NCBI RefSeq assembly: GCF_018614135.1
Contig: NZ_JAGGOW010000177.1
Span: 1 to 60,652 of the forward strand
Source of the DNA: Streptomyces sp. ISL-66
GTDB taxonomy: Bacteria; Actinomycetota; Actinomycetes; Streptomycetales; Streptomycetaceae
Length of the DNA stretch: 60,652 bases
Reading direction: 5' to 3'
Numbering within the stretch: the first letter of the stretch is position 1; each line of letters starts with the position of its first letter. The notes beneath the pieces are model-generated. The model did no database searches and had not been told where the DNA came from. It saw nothing but the letters and a program-made list of their open reading frames with translations. The translations under genes and the position numbers were made by a program. Below are positions 1 through 7,459 of the stretch, in pieces.

Positions 1-1731
1 GCCCCGCACGGCCGGCCTCGGCCGCGGCGCGCCGCGGGCCCGCCGGCCGTGCCGCAGCGCCGTCGTCCCCCATACGGCCAGCGGCGCGAGACAGACGGCC
101 AGCGCGAGGAGCGCCCAGACGCGCATGGCCGCGTGGGTGTGGCCGTAGCGCACGGAGGCGGCGAGCGAGGCGAGGAGGACGCCGGCCCAGAACAGGTGGA
201 TCCGGAAGGTCGCGGGCCGGTCGGGGCTGGCGTCGCCGCCCTTGGGGGTGACGACGAAACGGCCCCGCGTACGCAGCACCGCCGAGCCGAGGGACTTGAG
301 GTAGACGGGCGCGCAGATCGCGGACATCGCCATGCCGGCCAGCCCGCCGGAGCCGGCCGGCTCGTGGGGCGAGACGTTGTGGCGGCGGTTCCACAGGTAC
401 AGGCCGACCTGGAGGGCGGCGGCGTCGGTGTAGAGCATCAGCCAGACCTCGGAGGAGACCTGGGTGCCGGAGGCGCCGAACCACAGGAAGAGCACACAGC
501 TGAGGACGCCGAGCAGCCAGTTGACGGCCGTCATGGGGTAGTAGACGAGCATCAGGGCGTAGTTGAGCCGGCGGCCGGGGGGCATCCGCAGGCAGCCGCG
601 CCAGTACTGCCGCAAGAGGGTCTCGTACGTGCCGCGCGACCAGCGCAACTGCTGCGTGAAGAAGTCGGTCCAGGAGGTCGGGCCCTCCCCGACGGCGAGC
701 ACGTCGGGGGTGTAGACGGAGCACCAGAACCGCCCGGTGGCGGGGTTGCGGCGGCGGTGCAGCTCGAAGCCGGTGGCCATGTCCTCGGTGATGGAGTCGT
801 AGAACCCGCCGACCTGCTCCAGTGCGCTGATCCGGACGGCGTTGTTGGTGCCGACGAACATGGGGGCGCCGTAGCGGTTGCCCGCGCGCTGGATCAGCGC
901 GTGGAAGAGGAACTGCTGGGATTCGGCGGCTTTGGTGACCGGGGCCGTGTAGTTCCCGTAGACCTGGGGGCCGACGACGAAGGCGATGTCGGGGTCGCGG
1001 AAGAAGCCGAGCATCCGCTCCAGGTAGTTCGCCAGCGGCACGTGGTCGGTGTCGACGGAGGCGAAGTAGTCGTAGTCCGCGCCGTGGCGGGCCAGCCAGG
1101 CGTTGTAGTTGCCGTGTTTGGTCCCCGCCCGGTGGGCGCCCTTCGCGGTGTTCCACCCGGGTACGCCCTTGCGCGTGAAGTGGCGCACGCCGAGCTCGGC
1201 GCACAGTGCCCTGGCCCCGGGATCGTCTCCCTCGTCGAGGAGCCAGACGTCGAGCGGCCCGTCGTGGCGGATCCGCACGGCCCCGCGGAGGGTGGCCGCG
1301 ACCATGGCGAGCGGTTCCTTGCCGGGCACGTAGGTGGTGAGGAAGGCGACCCGGGTGGCGGGCTCGGCGGGGACCGGGACGGGGTCCCTGGCGACCATGG
1401 TGGCGTGGGCGATGGAGACCACGTTGACCAGCGTGAAGAACATGATCAGGGCGATGGAGCCGAGCATCACGGCGTCGAGGCGGACCAGCCAGGGGGCGCC
1501 GCCCTCGCGGACGGTCCAGTGCGTGGGCCAGACGAGGTAGAGGAGGAGCCCGGCGGCGGCGAGCGGGGCGAGCGTCATGAGGGCGACGGCCCGTATTCGG
1601 GTACGGAGCTCCTCGCGCGACAGGAGGGAGCGGTACTCCACCCGGTAGACCCCGGCCGGCCCGGGCTCCGGCTCCGCGAACGGGCCGGCGAGGCAGCTGT
1701 GGGTCTCGTAGTCGAAGCCTTCCGCCCGCAC
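1..1731 (-). CDS. Glycosyltransferase family 2, cellulose-synthase-like membrane protein (3' end beyond window)
   Basis: Processive GT2 glycosyltransferase, probably making a beta-glycan at the membrane from a UDP-sugar. The 577 codons inside the window are open and run off the left edge, so the C-terminus is missing. Two membrane segments lie near the N-terminus, then the cytosolic GT-A core with the D, DxD, TED and QxxRW series: LDEGDD, DTDH, TEDM and QQLRW. Further membrane helices follow. The GTG start is chosen because GGAGGA sits six bases upstream. The family includes Streptomyces CslA, but the usual galactose-oxidase partner glxA is not visible upstream, so orthology to CslA is not claimed. 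Family assignment is confident; product is inferred. Confidence 0.85.
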   Translation of the reverse strand, partial: MRAEGFDYETHSCLAGPFAEPEPGPAGVYRVEYRSLLSREELRTRIRAVALMTLAPLAAAGLLLYLVWPTHWTVREGGAPWLVRLDAVMLGSIALIMFFTLVNVVSIAHATMVARDPVPVPAEPATRVAFLTTYVPGKEPLAMVAATLRGAVRIRHDGPLDVWLLDEGDDPGARALCAELGVRHFTRKGVPGWNTAKGAHRAGTKHGNYNAWLARHGADYDYFASVDTDHVPLANYLERMLGFFRDPDIAFVVGPQVYGNYTAPVTKAAESQQFLFHALIQRAGNRYGAPMFVGTNNAVRISALEQVGGFYDSITEDMATGFELHRRRNPATGRFWCSVYTPDVLAVGEGPTSWTDFFTQQLRWSRGTYETLLRQYWRGCLRMPPGRRLNYALMLVYYPMTAVNWLLGVLSCVLFLWFGASGTQVSSEVWLMLYTDAAALQVGLYLWNRRHNVSPHEPAGSGGLAGMAMSAICAPVYLKSLGSAVLRTRGRFVVTPKGGDASPDRPATFRIHLFWAGVLLASLAASVRYGHTHAAMRVWALLALAVCLAPLAVWGTTALRHGRRARGAPRPRPAVRG

Positions 1732-1894
1732 GGTTCCTCCAGGTGCTCGAAACCGAGGTTGTCATCCCAACGAAAGGTGACACGGCCAGGGGTGTCGACC
1801 TGGATGCGGCCGAGCGGGCGGTTCTGCGGAACGTGACCGCGCACAGGGCCGTACGGGTGTCCGCGCGCTCGACCGACCCCGGAGGGGTACGCGA

Positions 1895-1928
1895 AAAGCG
1901 CCCCCGGCCGCTGGGCCGGGAGCGCCTT
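1895..1928 (-). terminator. Hairpin terminator after the thiamine-binding-like gene
   Basis: Arms AAAGCGCCCCCGGCC and GGCCGGGAGCGCCTT pair at 13 of 15 positions around a 4-base loop, 20 bases past the stop at 1948. The stem ends in A/T pairs, typical of a Streptomyces terminator without a long U-run. Confidence 0.6.
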
Positions 1929-1947
1929 CGCGAAGCGTCGGAGTGGG

Positions 1948-2244
1948 TCAGCCCTGCGCGAGGTGCCGTTCCACCGTCTCCACCTTGGAGGTGATGCCGT
2001 CGGTGACACCGGGGCGGATGTCGGCCTTGAGGATGAAGGAGACCCGGGGCGCGCGCGCCTCGACGGCCTCCACCGCGCGCTTCACCACGTCCATCACTTC
2101 ATCCCACTCGCCCTCGATGGTGGTGAACATCGCGTCCGTGCGGTTCGGCAGCCCGGATTCCCGGACGACGCGGACGGCGTCGGCCACGTACTCGCCGACC
2201 TCTTCGCCGACTCCCAGCGGGGTCACCGAGAACGCGATCATCAT
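1948..2244 (-). CDS. MTH1187 family thiamine-binding-like protein
   Basis: 98-residue protein of the MTH1187/YkoF-like (former DUF77) family, a ferredoxin-like fold that in some members binds thiamine or its precursors. Family features visible are the N-terminal beta strand MIAFSVTPLG, the VRESGL turn and TIEGEWDEVMDVVKRAVEAV, which is the conserved second strand/helix. It overlaps the upstream DUF3817 gene by four bases (ATGA), so the two are translationally coupled. Physiological role in Streptomyces is unknown. Confidence 0.8.
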   Translation of the reverse strand: MMIAFSVTPLGVGEEVGEYVADAVRVVRESGLPNRTDAMFTTIEGEWDEVMDVVKRAVEAVEARAPRVSFILKADIRPGVTDGITSKVETVERHLAQG

Positions 2245-2585
2245 GCGCGGGCCGCCTCACGGGCGCGGGCCGCGAGCACACTGGCCGATTCCTCGCGCTT
2301 GAGCAGCCGGTCGCCGTAGAGGCCGCCGAAGGGCAGCAGTGCCAGCAGGAAGAACAGCGCGACCTTCTTGAGCGGCCACTTCGCCTTGTTCCAGACATCC
2401 AGCAGGAACACCGCGTAGATGACGAACAGGATCCCGTGGACGATGCCCAGCGGCATCATCAGGTAGTCGATGTCCGAGATCCGGCTCAGCACCGAGCCGA
2501 AGATCAGCAGGGCCGGGAACGACAGCGCCTCCGGTACGGAGATGAGGCGCAGCCGGTGCAGGGCGGAAGCGGTCTTGATGTCCAC
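2241..2585 (-). CDS. DUF3817 family small membrane protein
   Basis: 114 residues with three predicted membrane helices: roughly residues 18-35, 42-62 and 75-92. The arrangement (short basic N-terminus, SVPEALSF, then helices separated by W-K-K loops) is that of DUF3817, a family of unknown function common in actinobacteria. The GTG start has an AAGG motif six bases upstream. It leads a two-gene operon with the MTH1187-like gene and is divergent from the AIM24 cluster. Confidence 0.75.
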   Translation of the reverse strand: MDIKTASALHRLRLISVPEALSFPALLIFGSVLSRISDIDYLMMPLGIVHGILFVIYAVFLLDVWNKAKWPLKKVALFFLLALLPFGGLYGDRLLKREESASVLAARAREAARA

Positions 2586-2694
2586 GTGGAACCTTCGGGG
2601 TGGATGCCGGGGGTCCGTCCCAGTGTGTCAGCCGCCCGGAGCGATCTTCCCGCGGGCCCCGGACGGGCCCCGCCCGGCCCCGGCCTCGGCTCGC

Positions 2695-2720
2695 GCCCGC
2701 CCCGCCCCGCCCCGCCCCGT
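2695..2720. repeat. (CCCCG)n pentanucleotide tract
   Basis: About five copies of CCCCG lie in the 234-bp divergent region between the DUF3817 gene and the first AIM24 gene. A possible slippage site; no regulatory role is shown. Confidence 0.6.
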
Positions 2721-2807
2721 CGTGACGTGACGGGTTCCACCCGGCGGAACCGACCATTCCCGGCCCCTATCGGCCACGGGGCCCTGTTCGCTCCCGCGCT
2801 CTGCCGA

Positions 2808-2820
2808 TAACGTCATCCCG
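2808..2820 (+). promoter_or_regulatory. Putative -10 element giving a leaderless AIM24 transcript
   Basis: TAACGT lies 7 bases before the GTG at 2820 and there is no Shine-Dalgarno sequence upstream of that GTG. This spacing would place the transcription start on the start codon. The -35 region is weak, so this is inference. Confidence 0.35.
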
Positions 2821-3458
2821 TGGCTCAGTTCAGACTTCAAGGCAGCAAGGTGCTCGCCGTCGACCTGACCGGTGACGCCGTCAAAGCAAAGAACGGCGCC
2901 ATGGTCGCGTACGACGGCCAGATGGCCTTCAAAAAGATGACCGGCGGCGGCGAAGGCCTCCGCGGCATGGTGACCCGGCGGCTCACCGGCGAGCAGATGA
3001 CCGTGATGGAGGTGCAGGGTCACGGCACCTGCTTCTTCGCCGACCGGGCGAGTGAGATCAATCTGGTCAATCTGCGCGGCGAGAAACTGTACGTCGAGTC
3101 CAGCAACCTGCTGTGCACCGACGCCGGCCTGCGCACCGGCACCACCTTCACCGGCCTGCGGGGTGCGACCTCGGGCAACGGCCTGTTCACGACGACCGTC
3201 GAGGGCAACGGGCAGGCCGCGATCACCTCCGACGGCCCGGCGGTGGTCCTGCGCGTCAGCGCCCAGTACCCGCTCTCCGTCGACCCGGGGGCGTACGTCG
3301 CGCACACCGGCAACCTCCAGCAGTCCTTCCAGTCCGGCGTGAACTTCCGCACGCTGATCGGCGAGGGCTCGGGCGAGGCGTTCCAGATCCGTTTCGAGGG
3401 CGAGGGCCTGGTGTACGTGCAGCCCAGCGAGCGCAACACCATCGGGGGCGACGTCTGA
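2820..3458 (+). CDS. AIM24 family protein (first of three)
   Basis: 212-residue AIM24 family protein, a beta-strand-rich fold related to the yeast mitochondrial Aim24 and older DUF124 proteins. Biochemical function in bacteria is unknown. Conserved segments are AKNGAMVAYDG near residue 25, the central glycine-rich stretch and the C-terminal GEGLVYVQPSE. No signal peptide or membrane helix is visible, so it should be cytosolic. It overlaps the next gene by one base (TGATG, the A shared). The start is GTG with no evident ribosome site, suggesting a leaderless message. Confidence 0.85.
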   Translation: MAQFRLQGSKVLAVDLTGDAVKAKNGAMVAYDGQMAFKKMTGGGEGLRGMVTRRLTGEQMTVMEVQGHGTCFFADRASEINLVNLRGEKLYVESSNLLCTDAGLRTGTTFTGLRGATSGNGLFTTTVEGNGQAAITSDGPAVVLRVSAQYPLSVDPGAYVAHTGNLQQSFQSGVNFRTLIGEGSGEAFQIRFEGEGLVYVQPSERNTIGGDV

Positions 3459-4108
3459 TGCCGTTCCGCGAGCTCAACTCGAAGATGGTCGAGGCCCAGG
3501 TCGTACCGGGCCAGAAGATGTACAGCCAGCGCGGCGCGATGCTCGCGTACCGGGGCGAGGTCTCCTTCACCCCGAGCCTGACCGGCGGCCAGGGCGGCGT
3601 GATGGGCATGATCGGGCGCCGCGTGGCGAACGAGCAGACCCCGCTGATGGAGGTGGAGGGCAGCGGCACCGTGATGTTCGGCCACGGCGGCCACCACATC
3701 CAGGTGATCAACCTGACCGGCGAGACCCTCTACGTGGAGGCGGACCGGCTCCTCGCCTTCGACGGCACCCTGCAACAGGGCACGATGTTCATGGGCTCCC
3801 AGGGCGGGGTCATGGGCATGGTCCGCGGCCAGGTGACCGGGCAGGGCCTGTTCACCACCACCCTCAAGGGCCACGGCTCGGTGGCGGTGATGGCCCACGG
3901 CGGGGTCATCGAGCTGCCGATCACCCCGCGGCGGCCGGTCCACGTGGACCCGCAGGCCTACGTCGCCCACCACGGCGAGGTCCGCAACAAGCTCTCCGCG
4001 GCGCTGGGCTGGCGGGACATGGTCGGGCGGGGCTCGGGCGAGGCGTTCCAGCTGGAGCTGTCCGGGCAGGGCGCGGTGTACGTACAGGCCTCGGAGGAGA
4101 AGCTGTGA
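3458..4108 (+). CDS. AIM24 family protein (second of three)
   Basis: 216 residues, AIM24 family. It shares the architecture of the first copy: QRGAMLAYRGEV near residue 25, GSGTVMFGHGG in the middle and the C-terminal GQGAVYVQASEEKL. It is richer in Gly-Gly-Val-Met-Gly motifs (GGVMGMIG, GGVMGMVRG) than its neighbours. Stop and start codons overlap on both sides, so the three genes are one translationally coupled operon and their products probably act together. Function unknown. Confidence 0.85.
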   Translation: MPFRELNSKMVEAQVVPGQKMYSQRGAMLAYRGEVSFTPSLTGGQGGVMGMIGRRVANEQTPLMEVEGSGTVMFGHGGHHIQVINLTGETLYVEADRLLAFDGTLQQGTMFMGSQGGVMGMVRGQVTGQGLFTTTLKGHGSVAVMAHGGVIELPITPRRPVHVDPQAYVAHHGEVRNKLSAALGWRDMVGRGSGEAFQLELSGQGAVYVQASEEKL

Positions 4109-4932
4109 ACTTTGGCCCTGTGACCGGCGGCCCCGGCGGCCCCGGCAGCCCGACGGTCTTCGACCCGTACACGCTGCCGTCCGACGACAACGTCAACGCC
4201 TACACCTTCTGCGTGGAGCTCAAGGGGAGCCAGTGGTTCCTGCAGAAGGGCAAGATGATCTCGTACTACGGGAGCATCGAGTTCAACGGCATCGGCCACG
4301 GCCGCTTCGACCGGCTGCTGCGCACCAGCTTCCACTCGCCGCTGCACGCGAGCGACTGGGTGGTGGCCGAGGGGCAGGGCAAGATGCTGCTCGCCGACCG
4401 GGCCTTCGACGTGAACTCCTACGATCTGGACAACGGCAACCTGACCATCCGGTCGGGGAACCTGCTCGCCTACCAGCCCTCGCTCGCGCTCAAGCAATCC
4501 ATCGTCCCGGGCTTCCTCACGCTCATCGGGACCGGCAAGTTCGTCGCCGCCTCCAGCGGGCCGGTGGTGTTCATGGAGCCGCCGCTGCGCGTGGACCCGC
4601 AGGCGCTGGTGGGGTGGGCGGACTGCCCGTCCCCCTGTCACCACTACGACCACGGGTACATGTCGGGCGTGCTCGGGGGCCTGCGCTCGCTGACGGGCAT
4701 CGGGGGTTCCTCGGGCGAGGAGCACCAGTTCGAGTTCGTGGGCGCCGGGACGGTGCTGCTGCAGTCCTCGGAGATGCTGATGCCGGAGCAGGCGGTCGGG
4801 GCCGTGGGCGCCGGCGCGGCCACGGGCAACGCGCAGGGCGTTCCCGGGGCCGGTCAGGGGCCGCTCGGGCAGCTGGGCGTACCGCGGATGCCCGGGCAGC
4901 TGGGTGATCTCCAGCGGCGCTTCGGCCTGTAG
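4105..4932 (+). CDS. AIM24 family protein (third of three)
   Basis: 275 residues, the longest and most divergent of the three AIM24 paralogues. The conserved core (GKMISYYGSIEF, GNLLAYQPSL, FVGAGTVLLQSSE) is followed by an extra Gly/Ala/Pro/Gln-rich tail of about 45 residues that looks disordered. An additional pair of cysteines (ADCPSPCHH, near residue 175) is absent from the other two copies. GTG start overlaps the preceding stop by four bases (GTGA). Confidence 0.82.
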   Translation: MNFGPVTGGPGGPGSPTVFDPYTLPSDDNVNAYTFCVELKGSQWFLQKGKMISYYGSIEFNGIGHGRFDRLLRTSFHSPLHASDWVVAEGQGKMLLADRAFDVNSYDLDNGNLTIRSGNLLAYQPSLALKQSIVPGFLTLIGTGKFVAASSGPVVFMEPPLRVDPQALVGWADCPSPCHHYDHGYMSGVLGGLRSLTGIGGSSGEEHQFEFVGAGTVLLQSSEMLMPEQAVGAVGAGAATGNAQGVPGAGQGPLGQLGVPRMPGQLGDLQRRFGL

Positions 4933-4991
4933 GCCCGGGTCGGACCGGGCCGGCCCCGCCCGCCCCCTCCACCCCAGCGCCGCCGCCATAT

Positions 4992-5021
4992 TTGTACGCA
5001 ATTCAACTTCTTAGGTAGAGT
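4992..5021 (+). promoter_or_regulatory. Putative promoter of the MarR gene
   Basis: TTGTAC (4992-4997) and TAGAGT (5016-5021) are separated by 18 bases in a conspicuously A/T-rich patch. The expected start of transcription falls on the ATG at 5028, where no good ribosome site exists, so a leaderless message is likely. AACT...AGTT half-sites at 5005-5022 overlap the -10 and could be an autoregulatory operator; the symmetry is short. Confidence 0.45.
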
Positions 5022-5027
5022 TCTTTC

Positions 5028-5513
5028 ATGGAGACCATCGAGACCGAGACGGCCACCCAGTGGCTGAACGACGCCGAGCAGTGCGCGTGGCGCACCCACC
5101 TGGACGTCAGCCGACTGCTGATGCACCAGCTGGAAAAGGACCTCCAGCCCTTCGGGCTCACCAACAACGACTACGAGATCCTCGTGAACCTCTCGGAGTC
5201 CGAGGACCACCGGATGCGGATGAGCGACCTCGCGACGTCGACCCTGCAGTCCAAGAGCCGGCTCTCCCACCAGATCACCCGGATGGAATCCGCGGGCCTG
5301 GTCCGCCGCATGAACTGCGAGTCCGACCGCCGCGGGCTCTACGCGGTGCTCACCCCCGAGGGCATGGAGACCATGCGCAAGGTCGCCCCGCACCACGTGG
5401 CGTCCGTCCGCCGGCACTTCATCGACCTGCTCCCGCCGGACGCCCTCGCGGCGCTGCGCTCCTCGCTGGGGCCGGTCGCCGAGCACCTTCGGACGGGCCG
5501 CGGCAAGGCCTGA
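5028..5513 (+). CDS. MarR family transcriptional regulator
   Basis: 161-residue winged-helix regulator. The dimer helices flank a central DNA-binding domain at about residues 60-115. Within it LATSTLQSKSRLSHQITRM is the helix-turn-helix, GLVRRMNCESDRRGLYAVLT the wing with the conserved D-R-R-G turn, and TPEG begins the return helix. Such proteins usually repress their own gene or a neighbour and respond to small phenolic or oxidising ligands. The adjacent genes give no clear ligand. It follows the AIM24 operon with a 95-bp gap and has its own promoter. Confidence 0.9.
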   Translation: METIETETATQWLNDAEQCAWRTHLDVSRLLMHQLEKDLQPFGLTNNDYEILVNLSESEDHRMRMSDLATSTLQSKSRLSHQITRMESAGLVRRMNCESDRRGLYAVLTPEGMETMRKVAPHHVASVRRHFIDLLPPDALAALRSSLGPVAEHLRTGRGKA

Positions 5514-5636
5514 CCTGGTCCGGAGCGCTCCACGTGCCCATCCCGGCGGATCACCGGACAATGGTGCACAACGCACTCGCTGCCGGCCCCGCCGAGCAAC
5601 CGTAGGCGCACGTGGCCGGCCTGAGGAGGTCTAGTC

Positions 5637-6218
5637 ATGCAGCGCTACACCTACGTTTCGGCGGCCGCGGCCGTGGTCCTCGCACTGGGAGGCCCGGTGG
5701 CGGCCGCGGCGACGGCAAGCGCCGACACCGCGAAAGCCCCGTCCGCGACCACCGTCGCGCGCGCCGAGATCACCGCCGAGGCCGCGGCCTCGGCCGCCCT
5801 GAAGGCCCACCCGGGCGTCATCGAGTCCCTCAACCGCGACGGCGCCGTCTGGCACGTCGACGTGATCAGCAAGGACGGCACCCATGCCGAGATCGACGTC
5901 GACGCCGCGAGCGGCGGCGTCACCAAGGAGTCGCAGGACGACGAACAGCGGGCCAAGGAGTACGCCGACCTGCTCGCCGCGAAGGTGACCGCCACCCAGG
6001 CGATCAAGACGGCCCTCGCCGCCCACCCCGGCAAGGTCTGGTCGGTGGATTGGTATGACGCCGACAACGGCCGCGCCGCCTACTGGAACGTCGAGGTCAA
6101 AACGACGAACGGCAAGACCCAGAAGGTCCACGTGGACACCGCCACGGCCAAGGTGGTCCCGTCGGACAACAACGGGAACGACGGTGAGGACGGGCAAGAC
6201 GGGAACAGCGGCAGCTGA
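5637..6218 (+). CDS. Secreted protein with two PepSY domains
   Basis: 193 residues. A signal peptide runs to about residue 29 (cleavage after TASA). Two PepSY-like units follow: residues ~45-100 (EITAEAAASAALKAHPG ... WHVDVIS ... EIDVDAASG) and ~110-175 (VTATQAIKTALAAHPG ... AYWNVEVKT ... VHVDTATAKV). PepSY domains often inhibit proteases or sense extracytoplasmic conditions. The tail is Asn/Gly/Asp-rich and acidic. A strong GAGGAGGT ribosome site precedes the ATG. It is monocistronic, ended by the hairpin at 6243-6273. Confidence 0.88.
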   Translation: MQRYTYVSAAAAVVLALGGPVAAAATASADTAKAPSATTVARAEITAEAAASAALKAHPGVIESLNRDGAVWHVDVISKDGTHAEIDVDAASGGVTKESQDDEQRAKEYADLLAAKVTATQAIKTALAAHPGKVWSVDWYDADNGRAAYWNVEVKTTNGKTQKVHVDTATAKVVPSDNNGNDGEDGQDGNSGS

Positions 6219-6242
6219 CGGCACCTGACGGCGTACGAGAGG

Positions 6243-6273
6243 AGCCGCGCCCCCCTCACGGGGGGGCGCGGCT
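6243..6273. terminator. Strong bidirectional hairpin terminator
   Basis: A perfect 13-bp stem (AGCCGCGCCCCCC with its complement) closes a 5-base loop and is followed by TTTC on the plus strand. It lies between the convergent PepSY and bL37 genes and probably serves both. Confidence 0.8.
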
Positions 6274-6297
6274 TTCTCGTGCGTTCAGGCAGGCCGG

Positions 6298-6372
6298 TCA
6301 GGCGTTGGGACGCTTGCCGTGGTTGGCCTTCTTCTTCTTGCGGGCTCGCTTCTTGTTGCCGCGCTTCGCCAT
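6298..6372 (-). CDS. Ribosomal protein bL37, 24 residues
   Basis: A 24-codon gene encoding a protein that begins MAKRGNKKRARKKKKANH and ends GKRPNA. More than half of its residues are Lys or Arg. It matches the bL37 protein seen in structures of mycobacterial 50S subunits, which is of the same length and near-identical sequence as I recall it (MAKRG start, ANHGKRPNA end). A near-perfect ribosome site (GGGAGGT) precedes the ATG, arguing that it is translated. It lies downstream of meaB on the same strand, 40 bases beyond its stop. Genes this short are commonly missed by gene callers. The role in Streptomyces ribosomes is inferred from family knowledge. Confidence 0.85.
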   Translation of the reverse strand: MAKRGNKKRARKKKKANHGKRPNA

Positions 6373-6412
6373 GAAACCTCCCTGCGTCGGGGCATTCCGG
6401 GCGTTCGCCAGT

Positions 6413-7402
6413 CTATGACCGGCCCGCGGGCTCCGCATCCGGTTCCGTGAGGGTCGCCAGCAGCGCGTCCGAGGCCGCGTACGGGTCCAGCTCGCCGCCG
6501 GCGACCCGCGCGGCCAGGGCCTCGAGCCGGGCGTCGCCGTGCACATCGGCCAGCCGGGCGCGCAGCGCGGTGATCGCGATCGTCTCGACCTCGTGCGCCG
6601 CCCGCGCCGTGCGGCGCTCGGCCAGCACCCCGCGCTCGTCCATCCACGCCCGGTGCTTCTCCAGCGCCTCGACCAGCTCGTCGATGCCGGTGCCGCGGGC
6701 CGCGACCGTCTTGACGATCGGCGGCCGCCAGTCGCCCTTGCCCCGGGACTCCCCGAGGCTCAGCATGTGGTTCAGCTCCCGCGCGGTGGCGTCCGCGCCG
6801 TCGCGGTCGGCCTTGTTCACCACGTAGACGTCGCCGATCTCCAGGATGCCCGCCTTCGCGGCCTGGATCCCGTCGCCCATCCCGGGGGCGAGCAGCACCA
6901 CCGAGGTGTCGGCCTGGGCGGCGATCTCCACCTCCGACTGCCCGACCCCGACCGTCTCGACCAGGATCACCTCGCAGCCGGCGGCGTCCAGGACCCGGAT
7001 GGCCTGCGGCGCGGCCCACGCCAGACCGCCCAGGTGGCCGCGGGTGGCCATGGAGCGGATGTAGACCCCCGGGTCGGAGGCGTGGTCGGACATCCGCACC
7101 CGGTCGCCGAGCAGCGCGCCGCCGCTGAACGGCGAGGACGGGTCGACGGCGAGGACGCCGACCCGCTTGCCGGCCCGGCGGTACGCGGTGACCAGCGCCG
7201 AGGTGGTCGTGGACTTGCCCACGCCCGGCGAGCCCGTGAGGCCCACCACGTACGCGTTGCCCGTGAGCGGCGCCAGCGCCGCCATCACCTCGCGCAGCTG
7301 CGGGGACGCCCCCTCGACCAGCGAGATCAGCCGGGCCACCGCCCTCGGCCTGCCTTCGCGTGCCTGTGCCACCAGCTGGGGGACGTCCACCGCCGTCATC
7401 AC
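6413..7402 (-). CDS. meaB: Methylmalonyl-CoA mutase-associated GTPase MeaB
   Basis: 329-residue G3E-family P-loop GTPase that gates adenosylcobalamin loading into methylmalonyl-CoA mutase and protects it from inactivation. Visible motifs are Walker A GSPGVGKST near residue 58, switch DPSSPFSGG, ETVGVGQSE and the base-recognition NKAD near residue 195. A helical dimerisation tail follows. The GTG start has GAGGAG eight bases upstream. It follows the thiolase gene by 57 bases. The mutase subunits are not in the window, but the epimerase is about 1.4 kb away and a cobalamin adenosyltransferase lies further along, consistent with propionyl-CoA metabolism. Confidence 0.93.
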   Translation of the reverse strand: MMTAVDVPQLVAQAREGRPRAVARLISLVEGASPQLREVMAALAPLTGNAYVVGLTGSPGVGKSTTTSALVTAYRRAGKRVGVLAVDPSSPFSGGALLGDRVRMSDHASDPGVYIRSMATRGHLGGLAWAAPQAIRVLDAAGCEVILVETVGVGQSEVEIAAQADTSVVLLAPGMGDGIQAAKAGILEIGDVYVVNKADRDGADATARELNHMLSLGESRGKGDWRPPIVKTVAARGTGIDELVEALEKHRAWMDERGVLAERRTARAAHEVETIAITALRARLADVHGDARLEALAARVAGGELDPYAASDALLATLTEPDAEPAGRS

Positions 7403-7459
7403 GTGCTGCGCTCCTCGGTTCTCGTACGGGTACGGGCGTCCGGCCTGGGGCCGCGCGCC

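Noticed and set aside
49..1836. 595-codon plus-strand frame opposite the GT2 gene
   Set aside because: Composition is Gly/Arg/Val-rich without family motifs, while the minus strand encodes a clear glycosyltransferase with ordered catalytic motifs.
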